64,000 bases of DNA from Ophthalmolycus amberensis. Lineage: Eukaryota; Chordata; Actinopteri; Perciformes; Zoarcidae. The translations under genes were made by a program, and so were the position numbers. Positions 21,672 through 36,600 of the stretch are shown here, in pieces. Position 1 is the stretch's first letter; every line of letters begins with the position of its first letter. The stretch lies in the NCBI GenBank assembly GCA_024529925.1, contig JAFEUB010000811.1, forward strand, positions 1,893,501 to 1,957,500, read 5' to 3'. The notes under the pieces were generated by a model. It had not been told where the DNA came from, did not search any database, and saw nothing but the letters and a program-made list of their open reading frames with translations.

Positions 21672-24600
21672 ATGAAGAAGCTGATCCTTTCTCTGACTCT
21701 CATCTGGGCACTCTCCAGCACAGGTAATTGTACTTTTATACAGTTGTACTTATTCTTCCAATATATTATCTGAAAACAATAGAATATATTAACAACATTT
21801 TTTTTCATACGTTTGTAATTTACCAGAACTGATTCTTTAGAAAGGATTTTAAATCTGACTGTTGATATCTCCGGAAGATATATTTTAATTAAGCAAGACA
21901 AATGTCCAACCCTTGAAAATTATGGTTAAGATGGAGAAGATAATATTTGACTTGATTGATCCCGAGAGGGTAAATTCACATATCACAATACAGTTGCAGA
22001 AGAAGCAGTCTAAAGGGGCAGGAAAGGGATAAAGATAATTTAGAACAATGAATACAACAAAATGAAAAATATAAATGAGTAAATGACAAAATGTGATACA
22101 AAATCAATATACATTTGATACATTACAATTATTAGGCAATATACATGACAAGACTGTGTGTATATTAGACACGTAAACCATTTTTAGAAATTACAACCTC
22201 ATATTATTTACAATCCTGTTTCAAAAGAAGGGGAAGAAGTAGAAGAAGAGGACTTTTCAGTCTTTACAAAGCATCAATACACTTTAGATATTTGATTTGA
22301 CATTTGAGATGTGATCGTCACTCATTGTTAATTTTTTCTCCCAATTTCAGCTCGGGCACTTCAGTGTCAGACTTGCACAGATGAGCAGTGTTCAAACACA
22401 ACGCTAGTCCCATGTTCCTCTGAGACGATGTGTGTAACAGCTTCCATTCAAGGTCGGCATTTCTTTATACCATGTTCTACTTTTGATTTAAATAAATGTA
22501 CTTCAAAGTTATGTGTTCTTTCCTTTAATATTGACAAACTCAACTTTTTATTTTGTAGCCACTTCATCTGGAACTCCAGCACAGCAAACATTCAAGGCGT
22601 GTGCATCATCCTCCCTGTGTCCAGCCACAGGCTCTCAGACATTTTCAGCCAACTTGGGTGCTTCGGGTGCAGTTGCATCTGCTAAGTGCTGCAACACAGA
22701 TGATTGCAACACGGAAACTCTACCGCGTAAGTACAGATGTATAAATACCTCATTTAAGATGAGAAAATATGAAATAGACTTAGACAAGCTTACATTTTGT
22801 GACACATAATTGTTCTTGCTATCTAAAACAAATTATGTTTTTTCACTTTCAGTCCCTGCTGCTCAGCCAGATAACGGACTACAGTGTTTCACTTGTAACC
22901 CCTCCACCTCTCAATGTACTACTACATTACAATGTAGGGGGGAGGAGAACCTCTGCTTTCAAGCGAGTGGTGAGTCTTATTCATACGAAGTTGCCAAAAA
23001 ATATGTTACAACCTTAAAGTATCCAACTACACGTGAGATCTGGAAAATCAACCAGTGGAGGAAAGTAAAGAAGTACATGTCCTGAACTGCTGTTCTATAG
23101 TATTTGTAGTATTTCTATGATGTGCTCCTTAATACTTATAGTCCACTAAATATCAATGGTAATTATTGTACTTTTTACTGCACTATATTCATATGACAGC
23201 TATAGTGACTACTTCAAGAAAAGTCAATACACTTAAGTTTTGATGTTCTCATATTCACAAAATGTTACATGTCATAATTCAATAGTATTCAAAGTATAGT
23301 ATTAAACACATACACAGTGAAAATACTTATATTTTTGATATTTTAAGTATATTCTACACTGTGGTATTACTTATTTTACTTAATTAGCAAACTTAAAACA
23401 ATGGAGACTGTGTAGTTAAACAATCATTTTTCCTCTACAGTTACAAGTGGGTCCAGCACTTCTCCAGCTTTTGGCTGTGTATCTACAAATCTGTGTGCAG
23501 CTGCTACAAACCTGGGTAGCCTTCCTTTCATGCAAAGCGTTGGAAGCATAAGCAGTGGACCATCCTGTTGTGAAACCAGTTTTTGTAATACTGCCACAAC
23601 AACTGCTCCACCAACAACAACAACTGCAGCTCCAACAACAACTATATCGGTAACTGCCACCCAAATGACCACAACTGAAACCCCAACAACAACTGCTGCC
23701 CCAACAACAACTGCAGCCCCAACAACAACAGCTGCCCCAACAACAACTGCAGCCCCAACATCAACAGCTGCCCCAACAACAACTGCAGCCCTAACAACAA
23801 CAACTGCAGCCCTAACAACAACAACTGCAGCCCTAACAACAACAACTGCAGCCCCAACAACAACTGCTGCCCCAACAACTGCAGCCCCAACAACTGCTGC
23901 CCCAACAACAACTGCAGCTCCAACAACAACTATATCGGTAACTGCCACCCAAATGACCACAACTGAAACCCCAACAACAACTGCTGCCCCAACAACAACT
24001 GCAGCCCTAACAACAACAACTGCAGCCCCAACAACAACTGCTGCCCCAACAACTGCTGCCCCAACAACAACTGCAGCCCCAACAACAACTGCAGCTCCAA
24101 CAACAACTGCTGCCCCAACAACTGCTCCCCCAACAACAACTGCAGCCCCAACAACAACTGCTGCCCCAACAACTGCTGCCCCAACAACAACTGCAGTCCC
24201 AACAACAACTGCAGCTCCAACAACAACTGCTGCCCCAACAACTGCTCCCCCAACAACAACTGCAGCCCTAACAACAACTGCAGCCCCAACAACAACTGCT
24301 CCCCCAACAACAACTGCAGCCCTAACAACAACTGCTGCCCAAACAACAACAGCTGCCCAAACAACAACTGCTGCTCTAACATCAACGACTGCAGCCCCAA
24401 CAACAACTGCTGCCCAAACAACAACTGCAGCCCCAACAACAACTGCAGCCCCAACAACAACTGCAGCCCCAACAACAACTGCTGCCCCAACAACATCTGC
24501 AGCCCAAACAACAACTGCTGCCCCAACAACAACTGCTGCCCAAACAACAACTGCTGCCCAAACAACAACTGCTGCTCTAACATCAACAACTGCAGCACCA

Positions 24601-27600
24601 ACAACAACTGCTGCCCCAACAACAACTGCAGCCCCAACAACAACTGCTGCCCCAACAACAAATACAGCCCAAACAACAACTGCTGCCCCAACAACAACAG
24701 CTGCCCCAACACCAACTGCAGCCCCAACAACAACTGCTGCCCCAACAACAACTGCAGCCCCAACAACAACTGCAGCCCCAACAACAACTGCTGCCCCAAC
24801 AACATCTGCAGCCCAAACAACAACTGCTGCCCCAACAACAACTGCTGCCCAAACAACAACTTCTGCTCTAACATCAACGACTGCAGCCCCAACAACAACT
24901 GCTGCCCAAACAACAACTGCTGCTCTAACATCAACAACTGCAGCACCAACAACAACTGCTGCCCCAACAACAACTGCAGCCCCAACAACAACTGCTGCCC
25001 CAACAACAAATGCAGCCCAAACAACAACTGCTGCCCCAACAACAACTGCTGCCCAAACAACAACTGCTGCTCTAACATCAACGACTGCAGCCCCAACAAC
25101 AACTGCTGCCCCAACAACAACAGCTGCCCCAACAACAACTGCAGCCCCAACAACAACTGCAGCCCAAACAACAACTGCTGCCCCAACAACAACTGCAGCC
25201 CAAACAACAACTGCAGCCCCAACAACAACTGCAGCCCTAACAACAATAACTGCTGCCCCAACAACAACTACAGCCCCAACAACAACTGCAGCCCCAACAA
25301 CAACTGCTGCCCCAACAACAACTGCAGCCCAAACAACAACTGCTGCCCCAACAACAACTGCTGCCCAAACAACAACAGCTGCCCAAACAACAACTGCTGC
25401 TCTAACATCAACAACTGCAGCCCCAACAACAACAACTGCTGCCCCAACAACAACTGCTGCCCCAACAACAACTGCAGCCCCAACAACAACTGCTGCCCAA
25501 ACAACAACAGCTGCCCAAACAACAACTGCTGCCCAAACAACAACAGCTGCCCAAACAACAACTGCTGCTCTCACATCAACAACTGTAGCCCCAACAACAA
25601 CTGCTGCCCCAACAACAACTGCAGCCCAAACAACAACAACTGCTGCCCCAACAACAACTGCAGCCCCAACAACAACAACTGCTGCCCAAACAACAACAGC
25701 TGCCCAAACAACAACTGCAGCCCCAACAACAACTGCTCCCTCAACAACTGCAGCCCTAACAACAACAACTGCAGCCCCAACAACAACTGCAGCCCAAACA
25801 ACAACTGCTCCCCCAACAACTGCAGCCCCAACAACAACTGAAGCCCCAACAACAACAGCTGCCCAAACAACAACTGCTGCCCCAACAACAACTGCAGCCC
25901 CAACAACAACTGCAGCCCCAACAACAACTGCTGCCCCATCAACAACTGCAGCCCCAACAACAACTGCAGCCCCAACAACAACTGCTGCCCCAACAACAAC
26001 TGCAGCCCAAACAACAACTGCTGCCCCAACAACAACTGCAGCCCCAACAACAACTGCTGCCCAAACAACAACTGCTGCCCAAACAACAACTGCTCCCCCA
26101 ACAACTGCAGCCCTAGCAACAACTGCTGCCCCAACAACAACTGCTGCCCCAACAACAACTGCTGCCCCAACAACTGCTCCCCCAACAACAACTGCAGCCC
26201 CAACAACAACTGCAGCCCCAACAACAACTGCTGCCCCAACAACAACTGCTGCCCCAACAACAACTGCTGCCCCAACAACAACTGCAGCCCAAACATCAAC
26301 TGCAGCCCCAACAACAACTGCAGCGCCAACAACAACTGCATCCCCAACAACAACTGCAGCCCCAACAACAACTGCTGCCCCAACAACTGCTCCCCCAACA
26401 ACAACTGCAGCCCCAACAACAACAGCTGCCCAAACAACAACTGCTGCCCCAACAACAACTGCTGCCCCAACAACTGCAGCCCTAACAACAACAACTGCTG
26501 CCCCAACAACAACTGCAGCCCCAACAACAACTGCAGCCCCAACAACAACTGCTGCCCCAACAACAACTGCAGCCCAAACAACAACTGCTGCCCCAACAAC
26601 AACTGCTGCCCCAACAACAACTGCTGCCCCAACAACAACTGCAGCCCCAACAACAACTGCAGCCCCAACAACAACTGCTGCCCCAACAACAACTGAAGCC
26701 CCAACAACAACTGCAGCCCCAACAACAACTGCTGCCCCAACAACAACTGCTGCCCCAACAACAACTGCAGCCCAAACAACAACTGCTGCCCCAACAACAA
26801 CTGCAGCCCAAACAACAACTGCAGCCCCAACAACAACTGCAGCCCCAACAACATCTGCAGCGCCAACAACAACTGCATCCCCAACAACAACTGCAGCCCC
26901 AACAACAACTGCTGCCCCAACAACAACTGCTGCCCCAACAACTGCTCCCCCAACAACAACTGCAGCCCCAACAACAACTGCAGCCCCAACAACAACTGCA
27001 GCCCAAACAACAACTGCAGCCCCAACAACAACTGCAGCCCCAACAACAACTGCAGCGCCAACAACAACTGCATCCCCAACAACAACTGCAGCCCCAACAA
27101 CAACTGCAGCCCCAACAACAACTGCATCCCCAACAACAACTGCAGCCCCAACAACAACTGCAGCCCCAACAACAACTGCAGCCCCAACAACAACTGCTGC
27201 CCCAACAACAACTGCAGCCCCAACAACAACTGCTGCCCCAACAACAACTGCAGCCCAAACAACAACTGCAGCCCCAACAACAACTGCAGCCCCAACAACA
27301 ACTGCAGCGCCAACAACAACTGCATCCCCAACAACAACTATAGCCCCAACAACAACTGCTGCCCCAACAACAACTGCTGCCCCAACAACTGCTCCCCCAA
27401 CAACAACTGCAGCCCCAACAACAACTGCAGCCCCAACAACAACTGCAGCCCCAACAACAACTGCTGCCCCAACAACAACTGCAGCCCCAACAACAACTGC
27501 TGCCCCAACAACAACTGCAGCCCCAACAACAACTGCTGCCCCAACAACAACTGCAGCCCAAACAACAACTGCAGCCCCAACAACAACTGCAGCCCCAACA

Positions 27601-30600
27601 ACAACTGCAGCGCCAACAACAACTGCATCCCCAACAACAACTGCAGCCCCAACAACAACTGCTGCCCCAACAACAACTGCTGCCCCAACAACTGCTCCCC
27701 CAACAACAACTGCAGCCCCAACAACAACTGCAGCCCCAACAACAACTGCAGCCCCAACAACAACTGCTGCCCCAACAACAACTGCAGCCCCAACAACTGC
27801 AGCCCCAACAACAACTGCTGCCCCAACAACAACTGCTGCCCCAACAACAACTGCTGCCCCAACAACTGCTGCCCCAACAACAACTGCAGCCCCAACAACA
27901 ACTGCAGCCCCAACAACAACTGCTGCCCCAACAACAACTGAAGCCCCAACAACAACAGCTGCCCAAACAACAACTGCTGCCCCAACAACAACTGCTGCCC
28001 CAACAACTGCATCCCCAACAACAACTGCAGCCCCAACAACAACTGCTGCCCCAACAACTGCTCCCCCAACAACAACTGCAGCCCCAACAACAACTGCAGC
28101 CCCAACAACAACTGCTGCCCCAACAACAACTGAAGCCCCAACAACAACTGCTGCCCCAACAACAACTGCTGCCCCAACAACTGCTGCCCCAACAACAACT
28201 GCAGCCCCAACAACAACTGCTGCCCCAACAACAACTGCAGCCCCAACAACAACTGCTGCCCCAACAACAACTGCAGCCCAAACAACAACTGCTGCCCCAA
28301 CAACAACTGCTGCCCCAACAACTGCTGCCCCAACAACAATTGCAGCCCCAACAACAACTGCAGCCCCAACAACAACTGCTGCCCCAACAACAACTGAAGC
28401 CCCAACAACAACAGCTGCCCAAACAACAACTCCTGCCCCAACAACAACTGCTGCCCCAACAACAACTGCTGCCCCAACAACTGCTGCCCCAACAACAACT
28501 GCAGCCCCAACAACTGCAGCCCCAACAACAACTGCTGCCCCAACAACAACTGAAGCCCCAACAACAACAGCTGCCCAAACAACAACTGCTGCCCCAACAA
28601 CAACTGCAGCCCCAACAACAACTGCAGCCCCAACAACAACTGCTGCCCCAACAACAACTGCAGCCCAAACAACAACTGCTGCCCCAACAACAACTGCAGC
28701 CCCAACAACAACTGCTGCCCCAACAACAACTGCAGCCCAAACAACAACTGCAGCCCCAACAACAACTGCAGCCCCAACAACAACTGCAGCGCCAACAACA
28801 ACTGCATCCCCAACAACAACTGCAGCCCCAACAACAACTGCTGCCCCAACAACAACTGCTGCCCCAACAACTGCTCCCCCAACAACAACTGCAGCCCCAA
28901 CAACAACTGCAGCCCCAACCACAACTGCAGCCCCAACAACAACTGCAGCCCCAACAACAACTGCTGCCCCAACAACAACTGCAGCCCCAACAACAACTGC
29001 TGCCCCAACAACAACTGCAGCCCCAACAACAACAGCTGCCCAAACAACAACTGCTGCCCCAACAACAACTGCTGCCCCAACAACAACTGCTGCCCCAACA
29101 ACTGCTGCCCCAACAACAACTGCTGCCCCAACAACAACTGAAGCCCCAACAACAACAGCTGCCCAAACAACAACTGCTGCCCCAACAACAACTGCTGCCC
29201 CAACAACTGCATCCCCAACAACAACTGCAGCCCCAACAACAACTGCTGCCCCAACAACTGCTCCCCCAACAACAACTGCAGCCCCAACAACAACTGCAGC
29301 CCCAACAACAACTGCTGCCCCAACAACAACTGAAGCCCCAACAACAACAGCTGCCCAAACAACAACTGCTGCCCCAACAACAACTGCTGCCCCAACAACA
29401 ACTGCTGCCCCAACAACTGCTGCCCCAACAACAACTGCAGCCCCAACAACAACTGCTGCCCCAACAACAACTGCAGCCCCAACAACAACTGCTGCCCCAA
29501 CAACAACTGCAGCCCAAACAACAACTGCTGCCCCAACAACAACTGCTGCCCCAACAACTGCTGCCCCAACAACAATTGCAGCCCCAACAACAACTGCAGC
29601 CCCAACAACAACTGCTGCCCCAACAACAACTGAAGCCCCAACAACAACAGCTGCCCAAACAACAACTGCTGCCCCAACAACAACTGCTGCCCCAACAACA
29701 ACTGCTGCCCCAACAACTGCTGCCCCAACAACAACTGCAGCCCCAACAACTGCAGCCCCAACAACAACTGCTGCCCCAACAACAACTGAAGCCCCAACAA
29801 CAACAGCTGCCCAAACAACAACTGCTGCCCCAACAACAACTGCAGCCCCAACAACAACTGCAGCCCCAACAACAACTGCTGCCCCAACAACAACTGCAGC
29901 CCAAACAACAACTGCTGCCCCAACAACAACTGCAGCCCCAACAACAACTGCTGCCCCAACAACAACTGCAGCCCAAACAACAACTGCAGCCCCAACAACA
30001 ACTGCAGCCCCAACAACAACTGCAGCGCCAACAACAACTGCATCCCCAACAACAACTGCAGCCCCAACAACAACTGCTGCCCCAACAACAACTGCTGCCC
30101 CAACAACTGCTCCCCCAACAACAACTGCAGCCCCAACAACAACTGCAGCCCCAACCACAACTGCAGCCCCAACAACAACTGCAGCCCCAACAACAACTGC
30201 TGCCCCAACAACAACTGCAGCCCCAACAACAACTGCTGCCCCAACAACAACTGCAGCCCCAACAACAACAGCTGCCCAAACAACAACTGCTGCCCCAACA
30301 ACAACTGCTGCCCCAACAACAACTGCTGCCCCAACAACTGCTGCCCCAACAACAACTGCAGCCCCAACAACAACTGCAGCCCCAACAACAACTGCAGCCC
30401 CAACAACAACTGCTGCCCCAACAACAACTGCTGCCCCAACAACTGCTGCCCCAACAACAACTGCAGCCCCAACAACAACTGCAGCCCCAACAACAACTGC
30501 TGCCCCAACAACAACTGAAGCCCCAACAACAACAGCTGCCCAAACAACAACTGCTGCCCCAACAACAACTGCTGCCCCAACAACTGCAGCCCCAACAACA

Positions 30601-33600
30601 ACTGCTGCCCCAACAACAACTGCAGCCCAAACAACAACTGCTGCCCCAACAACAACTGCAGCCCCAACAACAACTGCTGCCCCAACAACAACTGCAGCCC
30701 CAACAACAACTGCTGCCCCAACAACAACTGCTGCCCCAACAACAACTGCTGCCCCAACAACAACAGCTGCCCAAACAACAACTGCTGCCCCAACAACAAC
30801 TGCTGCCCCAACAACTGCAGCCCTAACAACAACAACTGCTGCCCCAACAACAACTGCAGCCCCAACAACAACTGCAGCCCCAACAACAACTGCTGCCCCA
30901 ACAACAACTGCAGCCCAAACAACAACTGCTGCCCCAACAACAACTGCTGCCCCAACAACAACTGCTGCCCCAACAACAACTGCTGCCCCAACAACAACTG
31001 CTGCCCCAACAACTGCTGCCCCAACAACAACTGCAGCCCCAACAACAACTGCAGCCCCAACAACAACTGCTGCCCCAACAACAACTGAAGCCCCAACAAC
31101 AACAGCTGCCCAAACAACAACTGCTGCCCCAACAACAACTGCTGCCCCAACAACAACTGCTGCCCCAACAACAACTGCAGCCCCAACAACAACTGCAGCC
31201 CCAACAACAACTGCTGCCCCAACAACAACTGCTGCCCCAACAACAACTGCTGCCCCAACAACTGCTGCCCCAACAACAATTGCAGCCCCAACAACAACTG
31301 CAGCCCCAACAACAACTGCTGCCCCAACAACAACTGAAGCCCCAACAACAACAGCTGCCCAAACAACAACTGCTGCCCCAACAACAACTGCTGCCCCAAC
31401 AACAACTGCTGCCCCAACAACTGCTGCCCCAACAACAACTGCAGCCCCAACAACAACTGCAGCCCCAACAACAACTGCTGCCCCAACAACAACTGAAGCC
31501 CCAACAACAACAGCTGCCCAAACAACAACTGCTGCCCCAACAACAACTGCAGCCCAAACAACAACTGCAGCCCCAACAACAACTGCAGCCCCAACAACAA
31601 CTGCAGCGCCAACAACAACTGCATCCCCAACAACAACTGCAGCCCCAACAACAACTGCTGCCCCAACAACAACTGCTGCCCCAACAACTGCTCCCCCAAC
31701 AACAACTGCAGCCCCAACAACAACTGCAGCCCAAACAACAACTGCAGCCTCAACAACAACTGCAGCCCCAACAACAACTGCAGCGCCAACAACAACTGCA
31801 TCCCCAACAACAACTGCAGCCCCAACAACAACTGCTGCCCCAACAACAACTGCTGCCCCAACAACTGCTCCCCCAACAACAACTGCAGCCCCAACAACAA
31901 CTGCAGCCCCAACAACAACTGCAGCCCCAACAACAACTGCTGCCCCAACAACAACTGCAGCCCCAACAACAACTGCTGCCCCAACAACAACTGCAGCCCA
32001 AACAACAACTGCAGCCCCAACAACAACTGCAGCCCCAACAACAACTGCTGCCCCAACAACAACTGCAGCCCCAACAACAACTGCTGCCCCAACAACAACT
32101 GCAGCCCAAACAACAACTGCAGCCCCAACAACAACTGCAGCCCCAACAACAACTGCAGCGCCAACAACAACTGCATCCCCAACAACAACTGCAGCCCCAA
32201 CAACAACTGCTGCCCCAACAACAACTGCTGCCCCAACAACTGCTCCCCCAACAACAACTGCAGCCCCAACAACAACTGCAGCCCCAACAACAACTGCAGC
32301 CCCAACAACAACTGCTGCCCCAACAACAACTGCAGCCCCAACAACAACTGCTGCCCCAACAACAACTGCAGCCCAAACAACAACTGCAGCCCCAACAACA
32401 ACTGCAGCCCCAACAACAACTGCAGCGCCAACAACAACTGCATCCCCAACAACAACTGCAGCCCCAACAACAACTGCTGCCCCAACAACAACTGCTGCCC
32501 CAACAACAACTGCTGCCCCAACAACTGCTGCCCCAACAACAACTGCAGCCCCAACAACAACTGCAGCCCCAACAACAACTGCTGCCCCAACAACAACTGA
32601 AGCCCCAACAACAACAGCTGCCCAAACAACAACTGCTGCCCCAACAACAACTGCAGCCCCAACAACAACTGCAGCCCCAACAACAACTGCTGCCCCAACA
32701 ACAACTGCAGCCCAAACAACAACTGCTGCCCCAACAACAACTGCAGCCCCAACAACAACTGCTGCCCCAACAACAACTGCAGTCCAAACAACAACTGCAG
32801 CCCCAACAACAACTGCAGCCCCAACAACAACTGCAGCGCCAACAACAACTGCATCCCCAACAACAACTGCAGCCCCAACAACAACTGCTGCCCCAACAAC
32901 AACTGCTGCCCCAACAACTGCTCCCCCAACAACAACTGCTGCCCCAACAACTGCTGCCCCAACAACAACTGCAGCCCCAACAACAACTGCAGCCCCAACA
33001 ACAACTGCTGCCCCAACAACAACTGAAGCCCCAACAACAACAGCTGCCCAAACAACAACTGCTGCCCCAACAACAACTGCTGCCCCAACAACTGCAGCCC
33101 CAACAACAACTGCTGCCCCAACAACAACTGCAGCCCAAACAACAACTGCTGCCCCAACAACAACTGCAGCCCCAACAACAACTGCTGCCCCAACAACAAC
33201 TGCAGCCCCAACAACAACTGCTGCCCCAACAACAACTGCTGCCCCAACAACAACTGCTGCCCCAACAACAACAGCTGCCCAAACAACAACTGCTGCCCCA
33301 ACAACAACTGCTGCCCCAACAACTGCAGCCCTAACAACAACAACTGCTGCCCCAACAACAACTGCAGCCCCAACAACAACTGCAGCCCCAACAACAACTG
33401 CTGCCCCAACAACAACTGCAGCCCAAACAACAACTGCTGCCCCAACAACAACTGCTGCCCCAACAACAACTGCTGCCCCAACAACAACTGCTGCCCCAAC
33501 AACTGCTGCCCCAACAACAACTGCAGCCCCAACAACAACTGCAGCCCCAACAACAACTGCTGCCCCAACAACAACTGAAGCCCCAACAACAACAGCTGCC

Positions 33601-36600
33601 CAAACAACAACTGCTGCCCCAACAACAACTGCTGCCCCAACAACAACTGCTGCCCCAACAACAACTGCAGCCCCAACAACAACTGCAGCCCCAACAACAA
33701 CTGCTGCCCCAACAACAACTGCTGCCCCAACAACAACTGCTGCCCCAACAACTGCTGCCCCAACAACAATTGCAGCCCCAACAACAACTGCAGCCCCAAC
33801 AACAACTGCAGCCCCAACAACAACTGCTGCCCCAACAACAACTGAAGCCCCAACAACAACAGCTGCCCAAACAACAACTGCTGCCCCAACAACAACTGCT
33901 GCCCCAACAACAACTGCTGCCCCAACAACTGCAGCGCCAACAACAACTGCATCCCCAACAACAACTGCAGCCCCAACAACAACTGCTGCCCCAACAACAA
34001 CTGCTGCCCCAACAACTGCTCCCCCAACAACAACTGCAGCCCCAACAACAACTGCAGCCCCAACAACAACTGCAGCCCAAACAACAACTGCAGCCCCAAC
34101 AACAACTGCAGCCCCAACAACAACTGCAGCCCCAACAACAACTGCAGCCCAAACAACAACTGCAGCCCCAACAACAACTGCAGCCCCAACAACAACTGCA
34201 GCGCCAACAACAACTGCATCCCCAACAACAACTGCAGCCCCAACAACAACTGCTGCCCCAACAACAACTGCTGCCCCAACAACTGCTCCCCCAACAACAA
34301 CTGCAGCCCCAACAACAACTGCAGCCCCAACAACAACTGCAGCCCCAACAACAACTGCTGCCCCAACAACAACTGCAGCCCCAACAACAACTGCTGCCCC
34401 AACAACAACTGCAGCCCAAACAACAACTGCAGCCCCAACAACAACTGCAGCCCCAACAACAACTGCAGCGCCAACAACAACTGCATCCCCAACAACAACT
34501 GCAGCCCCAACAACAACTGCTGCCCCAACAACAACTGCTGCCCCAACAACTGCTCCCCCAACAACAACTGCAGCCCCAACAACAACTGCAGCCCCAACAA
34601 CAACTGCAGCCCCAACAACAACTGCTGCCCCAACAACAACTGCAGCCCCAACAACAACTGCTGCCCCAACAACAACTGCAGCCCCAACAACAACTGCTGC
34701 CCCAACAACAACTGCAGCCCAAACAACAACTGCAGCCCCAACAACAACTGCAGCCCCAACAACAACTGCAGCGCCAACAACAACTGCATCCCCAACAACA
34801 ACTGCAGCCCCAACAACAACTGCTGCCCCAACAACAACTGCTGCCCCAACAACTGCTCCCCCAACAACAACTGCAGCCCCAACAACAACTGCAGCCCCAA
34901 CAACAACTGCAGCCCCAACAACAACTGCTGCCCCAACAACAACTGCAGCCCCAACAACTGCAGCCCCAACAACAACTGCTGCCCCAACAACAACTGCTGC
35001 CCCAACAACAACTGCTGCCCCAACAACTGCAGCCCCAACAACAACTGCAGCCCCAACAACAACTGCTGCCCCAACAACAACTGAAGCCCCAACAACAACA
35101 GCTGCCCAAACAACAACTGCTGCCCCAACAACAACTGCTGCCCCAACAACTGCTGCCCCAACAACAACTGCAGCCCCAACAACAACTGCTGCCCCAACAA
35201 CAACTGAAGCCCCAACAACAACAGCTGCCCCAACAACAACTGCAGCCCCAACAACAACTGCTGCCCCAACAACAACTGCAGCCCAAACAACAACTGCTGC
35301 CCCAACAACAACTGCAGCCCCAACAACAACTGCTGCCCCAACAACATCTGCAGCCCCAACAACAACAGCTGCCCAAACAACAACTGCTGCCCAAACAACA
35401 ACTGCTCCCCCAACAACTGCAGCCCTAACAACAACTGCTGCCCCAACAACAACTGCAGCCCCAACAACTGCTGCCCCAACAACAACTGCAGCCCAAACAA
35501 CAACTGCTGCCCCAACAACATCTGCAGCCCCAACAACAACAGCTGCCCAAACAACAACTGCTGCCCAAACAACAACTGCTCCCCCAACAACTGCAGCCCT
35601 AACAACAACTGCTGCCCCAACAACAACTGCAGCCCCAACAACTGCTGCCCCAACAACAACTGCAGCCCAAACAACAACTGCAGCCCCAACAACAACTGCA
35701 GCCCCAACAACAACAGCTGCCCAAACAACAACTGCTGCCCCAACAACAACTGCAGCCCCAACAACAACTGCTGCCCCAACAACAACTGCAGCCCCAACAA
35801 CAAATGCTGCCCCAACAACAACTGCTGCCCAAACAACAACAGCTGCCCAAACAACAACTGCTGCTCTAACATCAACGACTGCAGCCCCAACAACAACTGC
35901 TGCCCCAACAACAACTGCTGCTATAACATCAACGACTGCAGCCCCAACAACAACTGCTGCCCCAACAACAACTGCAGCCCCAACAACAACTGCAGCCCCA
36001 ACAACAACTGCTGCCCCAACAACAACTGCAGCCCCAACAACTGCAGCCCCAACAACAACTGCTGCCCCAACAACAACTGCTGCCCCAACAACAACTGCTG
36101 CCCCAACAACTGCAGCCCCAACAACAACTGCAGCCCCAACAACAACTGCTGCCCCAACAACAACTGAAGCCCCAACAACAACTGCTCCCCCAACAACAAC
36201 TGCAGCCCTAACAACAACAACTGCAGCCCCAACAACAACTGCTGCTATAACATCAACGACTGCAGCCCCAACAACAACTGCTGCCCCAACAACAACTGCA
36301 GCCCCAACAACAACTGCTGCCCCAACAACAACTGCAGCCCCAACAACAACTGCAGCCCCAACAACAACTGCTGCCCCAACAACAACTGCAGCCCCAACAA
36401 CAACTGCAGCCCCAACAACAACTGCTGCCCCAACAACAACTGCAGCCCTAACAACAACAACTGCAGCCCCAACAACAACTGCAGCCCCGACAACAACTGC
36501 TCCCCCAACAACTGCAGCCCCAACAACAACTGCTGCCCCAACAACTGCTGCCCCAACAACAACTGCTGCCCCAACAACAACTGCAGCCCAAACAACAACT

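Noticed and set aside
26482..36238. Other long frames in the array (Leu/Gln/Gly, Cys/Trp/Ser/Gly and Gln/Leu/Pro repeats)
   Set aside because: Same cause. They start and stop only where single variant units happen to carry a stop or start.
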